A stretch of DNA of 64,000 nucleotides, taken from assembly GCF_020921035.1 (NCBI RefSeq), contig NC_063151.1, forward strand, positions 30,262,934-30,326,933, read 5' to 3'. This document shows positions 37,396 to 48,628 of this stretch, piece by piece. The notes under the pieces are model-generated. The model was not told where the DNA came from. It was given only the letters and a program-made list of their open reading frames with translations, and made no database searches. The stretch's first letter is position 1, and each line of letters begins with the position of its first letter. This DNA is from Rhodamnia argentea (taxonomy: Eukaryota > Streptophyta > Magnoliopsida > Myrtales > Myrtaceae). A program made the position numbers and the translations under genes.

Positions 37396-38449
37396 AATCG
37401 CCACCGATGGAGAGCGCCTCGGGACCGCCGAAACGATCGGTCAAAACGCCGGCATGCGAAGCGGCGGCCACCACAGGCAGCGGCGATGCGGTTCGGTGCG
37501 GATGGTGTGGCTGAGACTGGTGGGAGGTTTCCCACCAGAGGTTCTCCCTTCCCCTTCCTTCTTCAATCAAGGGCGTCGGTGGAGCAATCCCTTCATATTT
37601 ATAGAGTTGCGTAAATCGTATTTTGTACAGTCGAGAGGCAATTGTCGCATATTTACGGACAAGCCACTGTATTACTGAACAGTGAATGCGGTGAAGAAGA
37701 AGAAGAAGACGACAGACAAGCCGACGACCCCGACGAAGGAGAAGGGCCGGTGAAAGAGAGCAAAACCGAAAGCGGTTAATCGGAAGTACAGTAGTTGGCC
37801 GTGCGTGGAGGGAAAATTGTTATCGCCTTTATTCATTTAAATGTGGAACAATTTCAAATAAATACACGAAATGTCCTCTTTTTTTTTTTTTCAAATAAGA
37901 GTTTGAAATAAACTTTATTACATGTAAAGTTCTGACGTGGTAAAATCGTCTCAAACTTTTGCCAGAGAGCATGTGACTATTTCGACCGTCAAAATAAGGG
38001 TATTTTGGTAAAATAAAAAAAGAAAAGGGAAAGGAAAAGAAAAGAAAAACAAAAAAAGGGAAAAATAATTTTAAAAGTAAAATGACGACAATGCCCTTCG
38101 GCCGGCTAGGTCAAGCCATTCTTCAAGACTTATAAGGTCACTTCAGGCTATTATTTGAAACAAGATTCACTTCAGGCCCTCATTTAAAATTTTCCTTTTA
38201 AATATTTATCAAGTCAATCGATATTATTTAAATGTATTGAATCGATATAACATCTCTCGTTAAAATTTTCCGTTATATTTGATCAGCAACCGATTTCTAT
38301 TACGACCAAAAAAAAAAAAATGAGGTGCGATTATCCGAATCAATTTTAAAGATCGTGTTAACTAGATAAGGAATTTATTTTATTAAGCGATTCGTTCGCT
38401 TGTCGAAGTATCTTCGATGACCATTATATGGTACTTAGAAGAATTATGT
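37396..38449. other. KH-gene promoter region and a small inverted-repeat element
   Basis: 37396-37700 is GC-rich and contains the presumed leader and promoter of the KH gene. A small inverted-repeat element lies at about 37877-38208. Its left arm is TTTCAAATAAGAGTTTGAA, the right arm reverse complement has AAATTTTAAATGAGGGCCTG, and the core is CTTCGGCCGGCTAGG near 38096. It resembles those at 41391 and 41758. No coding gene is seen. Confidence 0.5.
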
Positions 38450-39700
38450 GAAGTCTTGATCAAAATTAATAAAGAGTTAGGAGAGGTACATGGTGCTAAC
38501 GCTTGTTGTTAATCTATTGGCTAAAGCACTCTCCTTTGGAGAATCCTTTAATGCCATCTATCAAAACGGGGATTTGGTTACTCCCAACCACCAAGCTTAG
38601 TACTCAGGATTCAACACGTTAATCAAAAGGGAAAACAAAAATGTCATTGTCTTAAATGCTTTAGAATTATTGGGTAGAAACTGATTGCTTGTTTTTAAAA
38701 TTTTACAACCGGGTAAAGTATCATTCCTCCTAGTATATATCCATCCCTCGAGATTAAAAAAAAAAGACGTTTACAAAACGTTGGGGTAGATAATATATTT
38801 ATAGCTTCAATCTCCATCAAGGTGATTATTGTTTTATTATAATCACTAAAGTAATCTTTCCTCTTCGTAAATAATCGATAATTCCGCGTAAACTCCTTTA
38901 TAATTAGCGAAGTTGGGTGGAGTGTTGGGAGACCTTTGGTTCTGATGGTCGCCGGTTCTGATCCCACCAACTATCTGCCACAAAAAAAAAGAAAAAAGCC
39001 TTTCGGGTCAAGGCCATCTGCACAAGTAAAAGACTTGAGCTCAATCGGTTTGCAAGGCCGCATGGTATTTTATGAATCTCCAATAGGCGGGTCTCGATAC
39101 CGATGTTTCTGAATCTCCATCAAATGGGCTAAAAAGCATCAAATATGATTTATTTTCGTGCCGGATTGGGTGATTGGAGTACGTTAGTCAACTTCTCTAA
39201 TTAAAAGTACTAATCAACCCTAATCAACTTTTTAATAAACAATACTATTAAACTTAAAAGAAGCAAAACAAAAGTGGAAAGAATTCGCGGGCCATTTCGT
39301 TTCTTAGGTTGCTGTAATCGAGACAAATGGGCCCGCTCAGCTTTCCTCGGGCGCGTATCTAGAAGTTGGACTTGGTCCGTCCATGTTGGACTTATTAAAA
39401 AAAGGAAAATTTAAAGGCCTTCGGTTCAAGCAAAATTAGAGAAAAAAGATTTAACTTTTCTGTCAAAATTTAGAATATTATCTAAGATTCAAACAAATAA
39501 CCAACAAAAAATTAAAGGAGGCTAGTTTTTTTTATTGATCTGTTCTATCCCTAACTCTCCTTTCTTTAACTTTTGATTTGTCTCTTTGCAAAGTGCGGGA
39601 GTCGAATCTCACGTTTACGATACTAACGTCCCCACCCCACAATTCGTTTGCCATGAGACCAATTCATGTGTCGAGATTTGCATGTTGTGAAAGTTTAAGG
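38450..39700 (+). repeat. left part of tandem duplication unit A (non-coding)
   Basis: 38450-39130 aligns with 50846-51420, sharing AGTTAGGAGAGGTACA(T/C)GG, ATGCTTTAGAATTA and TAAAGTATCATTCCT. 39280-39700 aligns with 52600-52945, sharing CAAATGGGCCCG, AGAAGTTGGACTTGG-type words and TCGAGATTTGCATG. The order and orientation are the same, so this is one duplicated segment later broken by insertions in each copy. Confidence 0.8.
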
Positions 39701-40170
39701 AAAAAAATATGAGAGATGGCATAAAATTGCAAATTTTACACATTTGTCTATGGATAAGAAAAGAACGGCCCTATTTCCGCCCCATCTTTGGCTTGGTACA
39801 CACCTTTTATCATTAAGTGACCTTTTCACCCTGATTTTTTTTTTCCTCTCTCATCTATTTTCTCCATCTTCTATGTTTATTGTTAATTGATTAAAACATC
39901 TAATCATTAATTAAGCATGCTCTTTCTCTCTCGTGTTTTTTTCTTACTACCACCATTGCTTCTCCCATCTTCTTTGCTAATTATGATCAATTGAATTTTG
40001 AAATACTGTCAAGTTTTCTACTTTGGTCCATAAAATTCTATTTGGGTTTTACCTGTCTCATCTTGCTCCATCTATTGCCTTGTCTGATGCCCTCGGAAGA
40101 AACTTGCCCCATTTGGGATAGAGCCTTGGGCTCGTCCCATCACTATTAAGATGCACAGAAAAGTTACATC
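39700..40170. other. unassigned AT-rich intergenic DNA
   Basis: Nothing recognisable is seen; it is the start of the ~7-kb insertion-rich stretch that separates the halves of duplication unit A. Confidence 0.5.
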
Positions 40171-40814
40171 AAGGCTTCATTTGTTTCACGAAAAATAACT
40201 TCTGAAAAATATTTTTCAGATTTTTTGATGTTTGGTTCGCGAAAAAACAAGCTAGTTAAAGAAAACATTTTCACCCATGAAAAAATTCTTTCAAAAGTGA
40301 GGAAAATATTTTCCTCTTCTTTCATTCCTCCTTTCTTTCACATTTTCTTTCTTTTTAATTATTTTTTTTACTTTTTTCATTTTATTTGTTTTTCTGGATC
40401 CAACAATTTCATTTTTAAATTTTTTTTCTTTTCCCTTCTTCTTCTCCATTCTTCTTTGGTCGGTCACTTTGGCCACAACCGTGGCTAGCGACCAGCCATA
40501 GGCAAGTAAGGCCAAGGGTCACCGATGGCGAGCTCAAGGTTGGCGAGGCTCGACGGCCAAAATCGGGCGAGCTCGAGCCTTGCCGGCCGGTTGCCAACCA
40601 AAATAGAATAGAAAAATAAAAAAAAAAAAAAAAATTTTATTAAAAGATGTATACTGTAAAATTTGATTTTCCTTACCAAATGGAGGAAAATATTTTGCAA
40701 TTCATTTTCATGTTTAAGCAAAACACTGAAAAATATCATCATTTTCCTGGAAAACGACTTTCCGAAAAATATTTTTCAAAAATGCCACATTTTCTACGAA
40801 ACAAACCGAACCTT
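40171..40814. mobile_element. inverted-repeat element with GC-rich core
   Basis: The left end AAGGCTTCATTTGTTTCACG pairs with the right end (reverse complement AAGGTTCGGTTTGTTTCGTA). Both lead into TGAAAAATATTTTTC. Inner arms share GAGGAAAATATTTTCC. The core (about 40475-40595) is GC-rich with GGCGAGCTCAAGGTTGGCG and CGGGCGAGCTCGAGCC. Same family as 21772-22860. It has no coding capacity. Confidence 0.65.
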
Positions 40815-41390
40815 GAAGAATTAATAGTCTAAGTAAAGTGTGGTTTTTTGGACCAAAGTAACAAACTTAAGAGAATTTCAAATTTTAATTAACCATAAGA
40901 TACAAAAAAGATGGGAGAAGCGGTGGCGGCAGATAGAAACAAAACATGAGAGAAAAATGCTTAATTAGTTAAAGAAAGGCGAAGAAAAGAGATGGGATAG
41001 CAAATATTAGAGAGAAATGGTGATTAATTTTGTTAAAGTGCCGTAGAAATAAAGCTCGCCCAAAGGAAAATCGTATTGAGGTCACTTAACACAATGTCTG
41101 AATGTTATCTGAACGTTAGAAAAGAAAAAAAAATGTATTATCGTACAAACACTTTTTATGTATATTCAGACTACGAGAGAAGAATATAAATTTATTTATA
41201 TAGTATACAAAAACCCTCCTAATCCTTTCGAATCATATTTGGACATACTTGGAGGAATATAAAATCGACAATATTGTGCTTTTAAAATCACTTCTCTTTC
41301 CGACCAACAAAAACAAGAAAAAAGAAACAATCGCTTCTCTTCCCTCCTACCAAATTATGTGTAAAAGTCAGAGATCCTCTTTGTTTGATA

Positions 41391-41735
41391 TAAGAAAAAA
41401 TTTCAAGGAAGTGTCTAAAGTAGATTTTCTTTCAAATAAGGATATGAAGTGTCTTCATTGTTTTAAAGAAGAGCTTAACCAAGAGTATTTTCGTCATTTA
41501 AATTTTTTACTTTTTTTTTCCTTTTTTTCCCTTCAAGGAAGGGGAATGGCCACCGGCAAAAAGGAAGGGAAAAAAATAAAAAAAATAAAAAGTAAAGGAA
41601 AAAAGGAAAAAAATCAGAAAATGTAAATGACGAAAATACCATTGGTAAAACCCTTCTTTGAAATAATGAGAACGCTTTAGGCCCTTATTTGAGAAAGTGA
41701 TAACAATTCATATCCTTATTTGAAAATTTTCCTTA
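41391..41735. mobile_element. small inverted-repeat element with GC-rich core (family of 37877)
   Basis: The left arm (AAAAAATTTCAAGGAAGTG) and the right arm (reverse complement GGAAAATTTTCAAATAAGG) match. The interior has an A/T-rich hairpin around GGCCACCGGC (about 41548). It is non-coding. Confidence 0.45.
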
Positions 41736-41757
41736 CTATAATGATATAAAAACATGA

Positions 41758-42138
41758 GAATATTTCAAATAAGGGCTTGAAGTGCTCTCATTTTTTTTAA
41801 ACAAGAGCTCAAAGTTGTTCTTATTTTAAATAAAGGCCTGACCAATGCATTTTCCTCATTTTCTTTTCCTTTTTTCCTTTCCTTTTTTTCAATATCTTTT
41901 TTTTTCCTTTGTTTCGGATGGCGAGGACTTGCCTCGCTTCGATGGCCGAAACAGAGGAAAGAAAAACAAATGGGACAAAAGAAAAGAAAAGAAAAGAAAA
42001 ATAAATAAGAAAAATAAATAATTAATTAAAATGATGAAAATGTCATCGGTCGGGCGCTTTTTTGAAACAAATAGGGCACTTCATATCTTTATTTCAAAAA
42101 ATAAAAGCACTTTATTCCCTTATTTGAAATTTTCCCTA
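41758..42138. mobile_element. small inverted-repeat element with GC-rich core
   Basis: The left arm (GAATATTTCAAATAAGGGCT) pairs with the right arm (reverse complement AGGGAAAATTTCAAATAAGG). The core ATGGCGAGGACTTGCCTCGC (about 41919) is palindromic. It is adjacent to and related to the element at 41391. Confidence 0.55.
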
Positions 42139-42244
42139 GAAACATGTGCATTTTCATTTATCTAATTAGACAATACGTTTTAATCCTATAAGTATGCAAC
42201 TTTATACTCTCCATCGCTATATAACCATCGCTATGTGGATTATA

Positions 42245-42972
42245 AGGGCGTGCATGGTAACACTTCTGAAAATGAATTTCTGCTATGGAATTCTGTTATA
42301 GAAATGCATCTAGAGCAGAAATTCGTTCGATTACGCAACGTTGCATTTCTACTTTTGAAGTTTTTTTAAGCCAATTTCAAAAGTTAAAAAAAGTTCCTTC
42401 TCTTTCAGAAGCAGAAATTTCTCAACATCAATATTTCACTCATTTCGATTTCTTTTCATTTTCGGTGCATCTCTCTCCCAACCATGTGTCCGCCGTCACT
42501 GCCTACCGCCGACCTTCATCAACCGCCATTGCCCCCTCCGCTGCACCGCTACCGTGACCATTGCCCATAGTCGCCAACCGCCAACCATTGTCGATTTTTG
42601 CCGCCCATTGCTAACCACCGCCTATCACCGTCGCCCACCATAGACCATTGCCTGTCATAGAGTCACCGTCTCCGACTGCCGGAGTAAAAATTAAATAATA
42701 ATTTTTATTTTTAACAAGTAAATAATATTTTTTAATAATAAAATTTAATTTTAAGGAAAATTTTAAAAAATAAATATGAAGTAGAAAATTTTCAATCGCT
42801 GAAAATAATTTTTCATCAAATATTTTGTATTAATAATGTTCCAAAAATATAAATTTTCAATGGTTACCAAATGTATTTCTACGATTAGAAATCAATTTAC
42901 GGAGCAGAAGTAGAAAAATTTATTTCCGGTCAGAAATTTATTTTAAAGTAAAAGTATTGCCATGTGTGCACT
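42245..42972. mobile_element. hAT-like MITE (~730 bp)
   Basis: The left end AGGGCGTGCATGGTAACACT pairs with the right end, whose reverse complement reads TAGTGCACACATGGCAATAC. A GC-rich, trinucleotide-like interior (CCGCC, CACCG, GCCATTGCC words, 42480-42680) gives a spurious open frame. A truncated relative lies at 19670-19902. Confidence 0.6.
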
Positions 42973-43183
42973 AAATTGCAGTAATCCACATAATTCAAGC
43001 AAAATTATCTTTGAGATTCATTCGTTCTTAACTTTCTCCCCATAAATATCTCTATATTAATTTTTATATCTTCACATTACTTAATTAAATTCGTGCCGCT
43101 AACGTGGTTGCAATTTTTATTTTTTCAAATTGGAACTTCTAAAACTTTTATCATATTTAGCATTGATGTGCAATATCACATGA
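42973..43183. other. spacer between two MITE-like elements
   Basis: AT-rich and non-coding; nothing recognisable. Confidence 0.4.
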
Positions 43184-43787
43184 GGAAAAATGGCATAAAT
43201 AGCCCATGAAATTTGAGTTAATGTGCAATGCATCCTTGAATTTTTAATTTATTTAATGTGATCATGAACTTTAATCAATAATGTAATGTTGTCCCTAAAT
43301 TTTTAATTTGTTCAATGTAGATCCTAAACTTTTTGTACATGTTTAATTTGTCATTTCATTACCCAATTTGAATTCCAACCCGATACGTATGAACGACAAA
43401 AAAAAAAAAAAAAGGCATTCAACGTATATTATTCATGTGAGATATTCAACTCAAAAGAATTATTATATTCTAATTTGAGTTGAATTTGATGGTTGAATAT
43501 TTTATATGAATAATCCAAGCGTATTGTTACTTTTTTGTCCGTTTTTCAAACTCATCCGAGTGAAAGCCAAATTAGAAAATTCCGTTAAAATATCGGACAT
43601 TTCATATAGTCTAGAGACTAAACTAAATATTTACCAAAAGTTTAGAGATCATAATGAATAAATTAAAACTTCAAGGACAACATTGCACATTAAGTTAAAG
43701 ATCATGTCCACTTTGAACAAATTACAAATTCAGAGTTGACATTGAACATCACGCCAAAGTTTAGGGACCATTTGTAAAATTATCCTT
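43184..43787. mobile_element. MITE-like inverted-repeat element with reiterated arms
   Basis: The left arm (GGAAAAATGGCATAAATAGC) pairs with the right arm (reverse complement AAGGATAATTTTACAAATGG). Arms are built from repeated TTTTAATTTGTTCAATGTG and ACTTTAATCAATAATG-like blocks. The middle contains an inverted TTCAACCATCAAATTC-type pair. A shorter relative is at 23540-23830. Confidence 0.55.
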
Positions 43788-43872
43788 CATATAATTTTTC
43801 AAAGTTTCTGAAAATTTAAAAAATATTAATTTTTATTTCGAGGGAAAATAAAAAGAAGAAATTATAGTTCTC

Positions 43873-46233
43873 GGGAGAAGTACACTACAACTGCGATAAG
43901 TTGTGTACAGTGCTAACTTTAATGCCAAAAATTTCAAAACAATCACTAAAGTATCAAACTTTTTTTTAAAAGCGATCACTTAAGTACCTACACTGATTTG
44001 CTTGTCAAAAATCATACGTGGCTCGCCGAAAGTACATGTGGACTTTCGAGTGACTTAAACTTAAAAATTAACTAACCAATTACAAAAAATACATTAAATG
44101 GAAGAAAAATAAGCTGAAAACTAAAAAAAAGAAAGAAATTTGTCCGGGGGGCAAGGGTTGTTGCTCTCACCATTGCCAGCAAAGGCCTGCAAGGGTGGGG
44201 GCTGGCGGGTGAGGCACGACCTCACAAATCTGGACGAGGTCGAGCCTCGCCGTCTCTGTAACCCATTCCTCTTGTTTGTCCACAAACTGTTCTTTGTTTT
44301 GCCAAAAAGAAAGAAAAACAGAGAGTTTGAGGAAGCTTGTGGGTGGAGGAGGAGGAGAGGAATTTTCTGGTCTGGGGGAGGTGAGGGGACTCCCAGACTT
44401 TCAAAAGCACTCGTCTTCCTCATATTATATTCTCTTTCATCTCCGGTCTTGATTTTTCCCATCCTTTGATTGATTATATTGTTGGGTTTCTATTTATTGA
44501 GCTTGAAGCTCAACTACCTAGATGTGCTCCAGCTTCTGCATATTTGGGAGATTGCTGGCTATTTGGGACTCTGTATCTCCCATAGAAACATTCATTTATT
44601 CATCTCGTATAAATGCGACCAGTTTGGATGTCAGTATTGTTGACGGCGAGGCTCGACCTCACCCGGATCCGCCAGGTGTTGAGAAAATCTTCGCTAAAAT
44701 ATTTTGATATTGACAAAATTGTGCTTATTCGTAATGAATCCAATGAATCCAATGAATACTTTAAATATTTTATCTCAAGTGATATATATGAATGAAGAAA
44801 CTTATATTGATCTTAATTAGTGTTCGGACTCTAAACAAGGTCATTGTCTATTTACTTATGAAAGAGTTGAATCGTATTATCCATATTGAGTAAAGTGTCA
44901 CTCATGTAGATCTAATTGTATCTTTGAAAAAGATTTTATTGAGCTCAAATTCAGAGTTCTAAGAGACTGTTTCTATTTTTGAAGAGTGTTGCAACATATC
45001 AAATTCCAAATTTTGTTTTTATTAGAAGACCCATGTATAACATATATCAATATGGCTGAAGAATTGTTTCTAAGGAAGTTCGTAATTCTCTATTGATGAG
45101 ATAGTTCCATAACGGATGATAGAATATCCCTAATTGGAGATTGCCTTTATTGAAACAAGATAACTTCCATATTGGAAGAACTCCACTTATGAAAATCAAA
45201 GATTGAGTTGTATGGGCGATCGAACATGAGAAGTTTAGATTCAACACCAACGGTTATCAAATCTCGTTAAATACAGTCTTATTCAATCAAGATTGATGGC
45301 GTTCAATCAACGATTGAAGAGCGATCCTTTGAAGATTTGTCTAACGGCTAATTTGGGGGTAAATGAGATAAAAAGGAGATCAATGGTGCTCTCACTAGTG
45401 TGCAATCGGAATAAAAAATTTCAAATTGTTAGAGTCCTTCATATTTTACTTTTATTGATTTCGTGAGCTGCATACTGCAATCTTTGAATAGCTTTGTAAG
45501 TGTGATTGAGAAAAGATATGTGATCATTCTAAAATAATTTCATCGTTTGTAAACCCTAATTAATTCAACTAGCGAAATCTAACCTATCGGTTGTCAAGGA
45601 AAGTGGACACATGCTTGATCTAAGCCGAACCACTATAATTATCGTGTGCAAATTTATCTATCTCGAAATTCTCTTTACTATACCCGATAGAATATTGCAC
45701 TCGTGTTCGGAATAAAAAACTGCATGCCTTTAGATTCTGATTCCTCGCGATATTTGATTTGATTCTTTTTATTCCACAATTTCCAGTAAAATTCGTTTAA
45801 AATCACATGTTTAACCCCTTTAGGATACAACATCAAGTAGAGCCTCGTCTAGGCCGGGCGAGGCCCCGCCACTTGTCGGCGAGGGTCGTTGGGCTAACCC
45901 CCACCCTTGCCGGCCTTTGCCGACGCCGGTGGGCCGGCAGAGGCACAACTCTCATCGCTTGAATAGTGCCCCTTTTAAAAAAAAAAAATTTCAGCTTATT
46001 TGTCTTTTATTTAATTTTTAGCTTAGAAGTCTACGTGAAATCATGTGGCCGGAGTTTTATTAAAAAATATGCCACGTCAGATAATAAATTTAAATATAAA
46101 AGTCATGTATTTTTTTATCGGAAAAAGCCACTTATTTCATTTCATCGAAATTTCTACGATTTGGCGCTGCTCTAAAAACTTTAAAATAAGTGCCGTACGC
46201 AACTTGTCGCACTCACGGTAGAGTACTTCTCCC
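43873..46233. mobile_element. Mutator-like fold-back element split by a solo LTR
   Basis: The ends GGGAGAAGTACACTACAACT (43873) and the inverse of 46194-46233 match each other and the ends of the MITE at 11376. Arms extend several hundred bases; for example GCAAAGGCCTGCAAGGGTGG (44178 region) matches the inverse of 45899-45930. Flanks (ATAGTTCTC and ACATATTTC) are only a weak 9-bp duplication, so the insertion is old. Excluding the LTR at 44677-45832, the element is about 1.2 kb and non-coding. A 35-base inverted pair at 44222-44256 and 44642-44676 (GGCGAGGCTCGACCTC) forms its core. Confidence 0.68.
44677..45832 (+). mobile_element. solo LTR inside the fold-back element (SIRE/Maximus-type Copia, 1156 bp)
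   Basis: The segment begins TGTTGAGAAAATCTTCGC, continues TGATATTGACAAAATT, and ends GGATACAACA, the TG..CA ends and wording typical of large Copia LTRs of the SIRE/Maximus lineage as I recall them. CCGAACCACTATAATTATCG near 45627 fits the 3' part of such LTRs. No primer-binding site or polypurine tract adjoins. The flanks CCAGG and TCAAG are a poor duplication. Its insertion separates two halves of an otherwise continuous palindromic core. Confidence 0.6.
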
Positions 46234-47324
46234 ACATATTTCCAGTTGCTTATGGCCACGCTGATCGGTCCGGCTGGCGTTGCCCTCCACTTCATCACTG
46301 TGAAATGGACGCCAGCCGAATTTCCACGGTACAATCACCGTTCCGATTAGCTTGGACGATCCATTTTACTCTTCCTTGTTCATTGTTGATTCTGAATCAG
46401 GGTCGTGCTAACCTCGAAGTTGTTATCGCATTGTTCCTGTTTCAATTTTGTTGGAAAGCCTCTCGACTGGAGTGTCTGTAGCGTCTGAGTCGTCGGATTC
46501 AATGGCTAGGGTTTTGAGTGTTCTTGACTGTTCTTGTGTCGTGTTGAGGAATTGATGGTCAGAGTTTGGCCATAGGGTTTCAGACAGATTTATCATTTAT
46601 CAGCATATGAGTTTGAAATTCCTAGTCCTCGGGCAATGCGATGGATCCTGCAATTCTGTCAAGTGCGAACAATTGCTTGCTGACCTCTGTGCATCATTCG
46701 TAGACGAGCATTTTCTGTAACAAGATGGCGTTTTTTGTTTTCTTCTTATGCAAGCAATTCGAACCATGACGTTAGTATGCCAAAGCTTTCATGGACCTAG
46801 GAGAAAGGGGGCTCAGTGTTTTCTGATTTTCTCACCAGTCGCTACCGCTAATTTTGGGCAAATACATGTTTGGTTACTTTGCATCTGTTTCTGCCAAAAT
46901 GAGTTTTGATATTAGAAGCGGTTGTATTCGGTCTCCTGCCTGAAAATTGTGTGTTGCTGCCTCTAGCCGGTTCAGCTTCCATCTTATGTTAAATCCATTC
47001 CTGACAAGCAGTTTAAGACTTTGTGGCCCAAAGAGGTTTGTTATGTTTTCCCTCAAAAAGATCTCGCAAAACATCAAGACCAATTTCTGCAGCGGGGTGA
47101 CAGCTGCTGTTGCGATGTTCGGCAGGCCGACATTGTATTTCTAACTACATATAAGTGATTGCATAGTGAAGGAATGGCCCTTGACAAAACAAATTTTAAT
47201 AGTTTATAAAGGTCTCATGTACATTTGTTGTCATTATTCACTGCTTTGAGAAGTTCATTATTTCCTTCAATTTCAGGGGGTCTTGCTTCTTTGCCTAGTA
47301 CCTGCTGTAACTTGACAAGCCCCG
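46234..47324. other. 3' flank of MYB80 copy A
   Basis: No gene is seen. From about 46665 the sequence aligns with 52950 onward in unit B, for example GACGAGCATTTTC and AGCCGGTTCAG. This marks the resumption of the duplicated unit. It probably includes the 3' untranslated region of the MYB gene. Confidence 0.6.
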
Positions 47325-48628
47325 TTACATGATGGGATTCATGAGATCATCTGCTGGTAAATCCCATAAAATACAGTTCGAGTTGAATATGCTGGATCCG
47401 CTTCCTAAATCTTTCTCTCCCTTGGACTCCTCCTCATTCTCTTCCTCGATTATTCCATCTAACCGGCCTTGTTGGTCCCCCACAGTGCACGTGCTTCCGG
47501 TACACATACTTGGGTTCCAAGGTGATCCATCCCCTTTGTTGCCAAACCCTGAATGGTCATACTCAAAATCTGAGGTAGATGGAGGGAAGCCACTGCATTC
47601 TCCTATGAAGTTCATTGCAGGCACCCCCATTGGCTCCCATGGCTTGGTTGGAGGCAGCATGTCAGGTTCCAGAATGGCCCTTGATAAGCCCAGCCTGATC
47701 TTATCCACAGGGTCCTCTTTCTCATTACTTTCAGTGGTGAGACAAGTGGATGTACCGGTCCCTTGTGGTGCATTGGATTGTTGGAGCTGGAAGTTGACAT
47801 GTTTCTTGGTCAGCAGGTGAAGCATTTCATCTTTGAAGCAGCCAAGGGCTGCCTCTGCGAGATGGGCCACGTGCGGTGGGGGCAGTGCCGTAGCAATCTC
47901 AGCCATGAGGTGGGAGAATGGCTTGTGAGTAACTGGATCGATTCCCATTCCTGAAAGTTTCTTTTTCAGCTTCGTGTTCCAGTAGTTCTTGACATCATTG
48001 TCCGTGCGACCGGGCAACTGGGCTGCAATTATTGACCACCTGTAGCAAAATCCAATTGTCATTTCTCAATCTTGGAAGAACAGAATGGCGGTAATGTAGA
48101 GGAGTTGAGAACAAGCTTCTGCAGAAGAGTGGATTGATCGATTGATTTACCGGTTACCAAGGACAGCATGGAGCCTCATGATGGTTTGCTCCTCTGCTTC
48201 TGAGAATTCACCGTGGTTCAAGTCCGGTCGAAGGTAGTTAGTCCATCGCAGCCTACAGCTTTTTCCACATCTCTGCAGCCCTACAAATTTGGTAATTCAG
48301 TTACTCGTTTTTTTCTTTGGCTTTGGGCACTTGTCAAATACGTAAATAAAAAAAAGATTGTCATTGTCAATACACTGCTTTTCTTGTTTTGTGTGCAATC
48401 TTTGGTATGGTAACAAGACCTTTTCTTATTTCCTTTATATTTCCTCTGAGTGCGTTTGTGCGAGAGAGAGAGAGAGAGAGAGAGAGAACTGGCACCGGCA
48501 TTTTTGGGAATGAGGCGCCAGTTACGGGTTCCGTGCTGGGCGATGTAAGAGGCGAGCTTCTTGTCTTCTTCAGGGGTCCATTGTCCCCTTTTGACATTGT
48601 CCTTCTCACAACAAGGAATGCGCCCCAT
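47325..48628 (-). CDS. MYB80: R2R3-MYB transcription factor, MYB80 type (copy A)
   Basis: Three exons on the minus strand: 48628-48496 (133 bases), 48280-48151 (130) and 48039-47325 (715), giving 325 residues. It starts [20 protein letters not shown], the MYB80 signature. The R2 repeat holds its spaced Trp residues, followed by the R3 repeat ([20 protein letters not shown]). After the repeats lies the MYB80-specific segment [19 protein letters not shown] and the [15 protein letters not shown] block. The C-terminus is [17 protein letters not shown]80 (formerly MYB103/MS188 in Arabidopsis) controls tapetum function and timing of tapetal cell death, so a role in male fertility is inferred. Odd points: Asn replaces the conserved Lys66 in LRPDLKHG, the first intron donor (CCG|GTGCCA) is weak, and a CT run lies just inside intron 1. 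All frames are open. Confidence 0.93.
48461..48487. repeat. GA microsatellite at the start of intron 1 of MYB80 copy A
   Basis: A 27-base GA run (CT on the coding strand) lies a few bases inside intron 1. The matching place in copy B (about 54560-54572) has only a short remnant, so the run has expanded in copy A or shrunk in B. Confidence 0.85.

Noticed and set aside
38900-38975. Second SINE-like region with GGTTCTGATCCC
   Set aside because: Box B is imperfect and no convincing box A or tail repeats were found. It is shared with unit B at 51230-51290, so it is just old duplicated sequence.
42285-42557. 90-codon open frame in the hAT-like MITE
   Set aside because: It comes from the MITE interior rich in CCG-type words and shows no transposase motif.
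47329-47820. 163-codon plus-strand frame opposite MYB80 copy A
   Set aside because: It is antisense to exon 3 of MYB80, and the matching frame recurs in copy B at 53394-53960. It is a shadow of conserved coding sequence.
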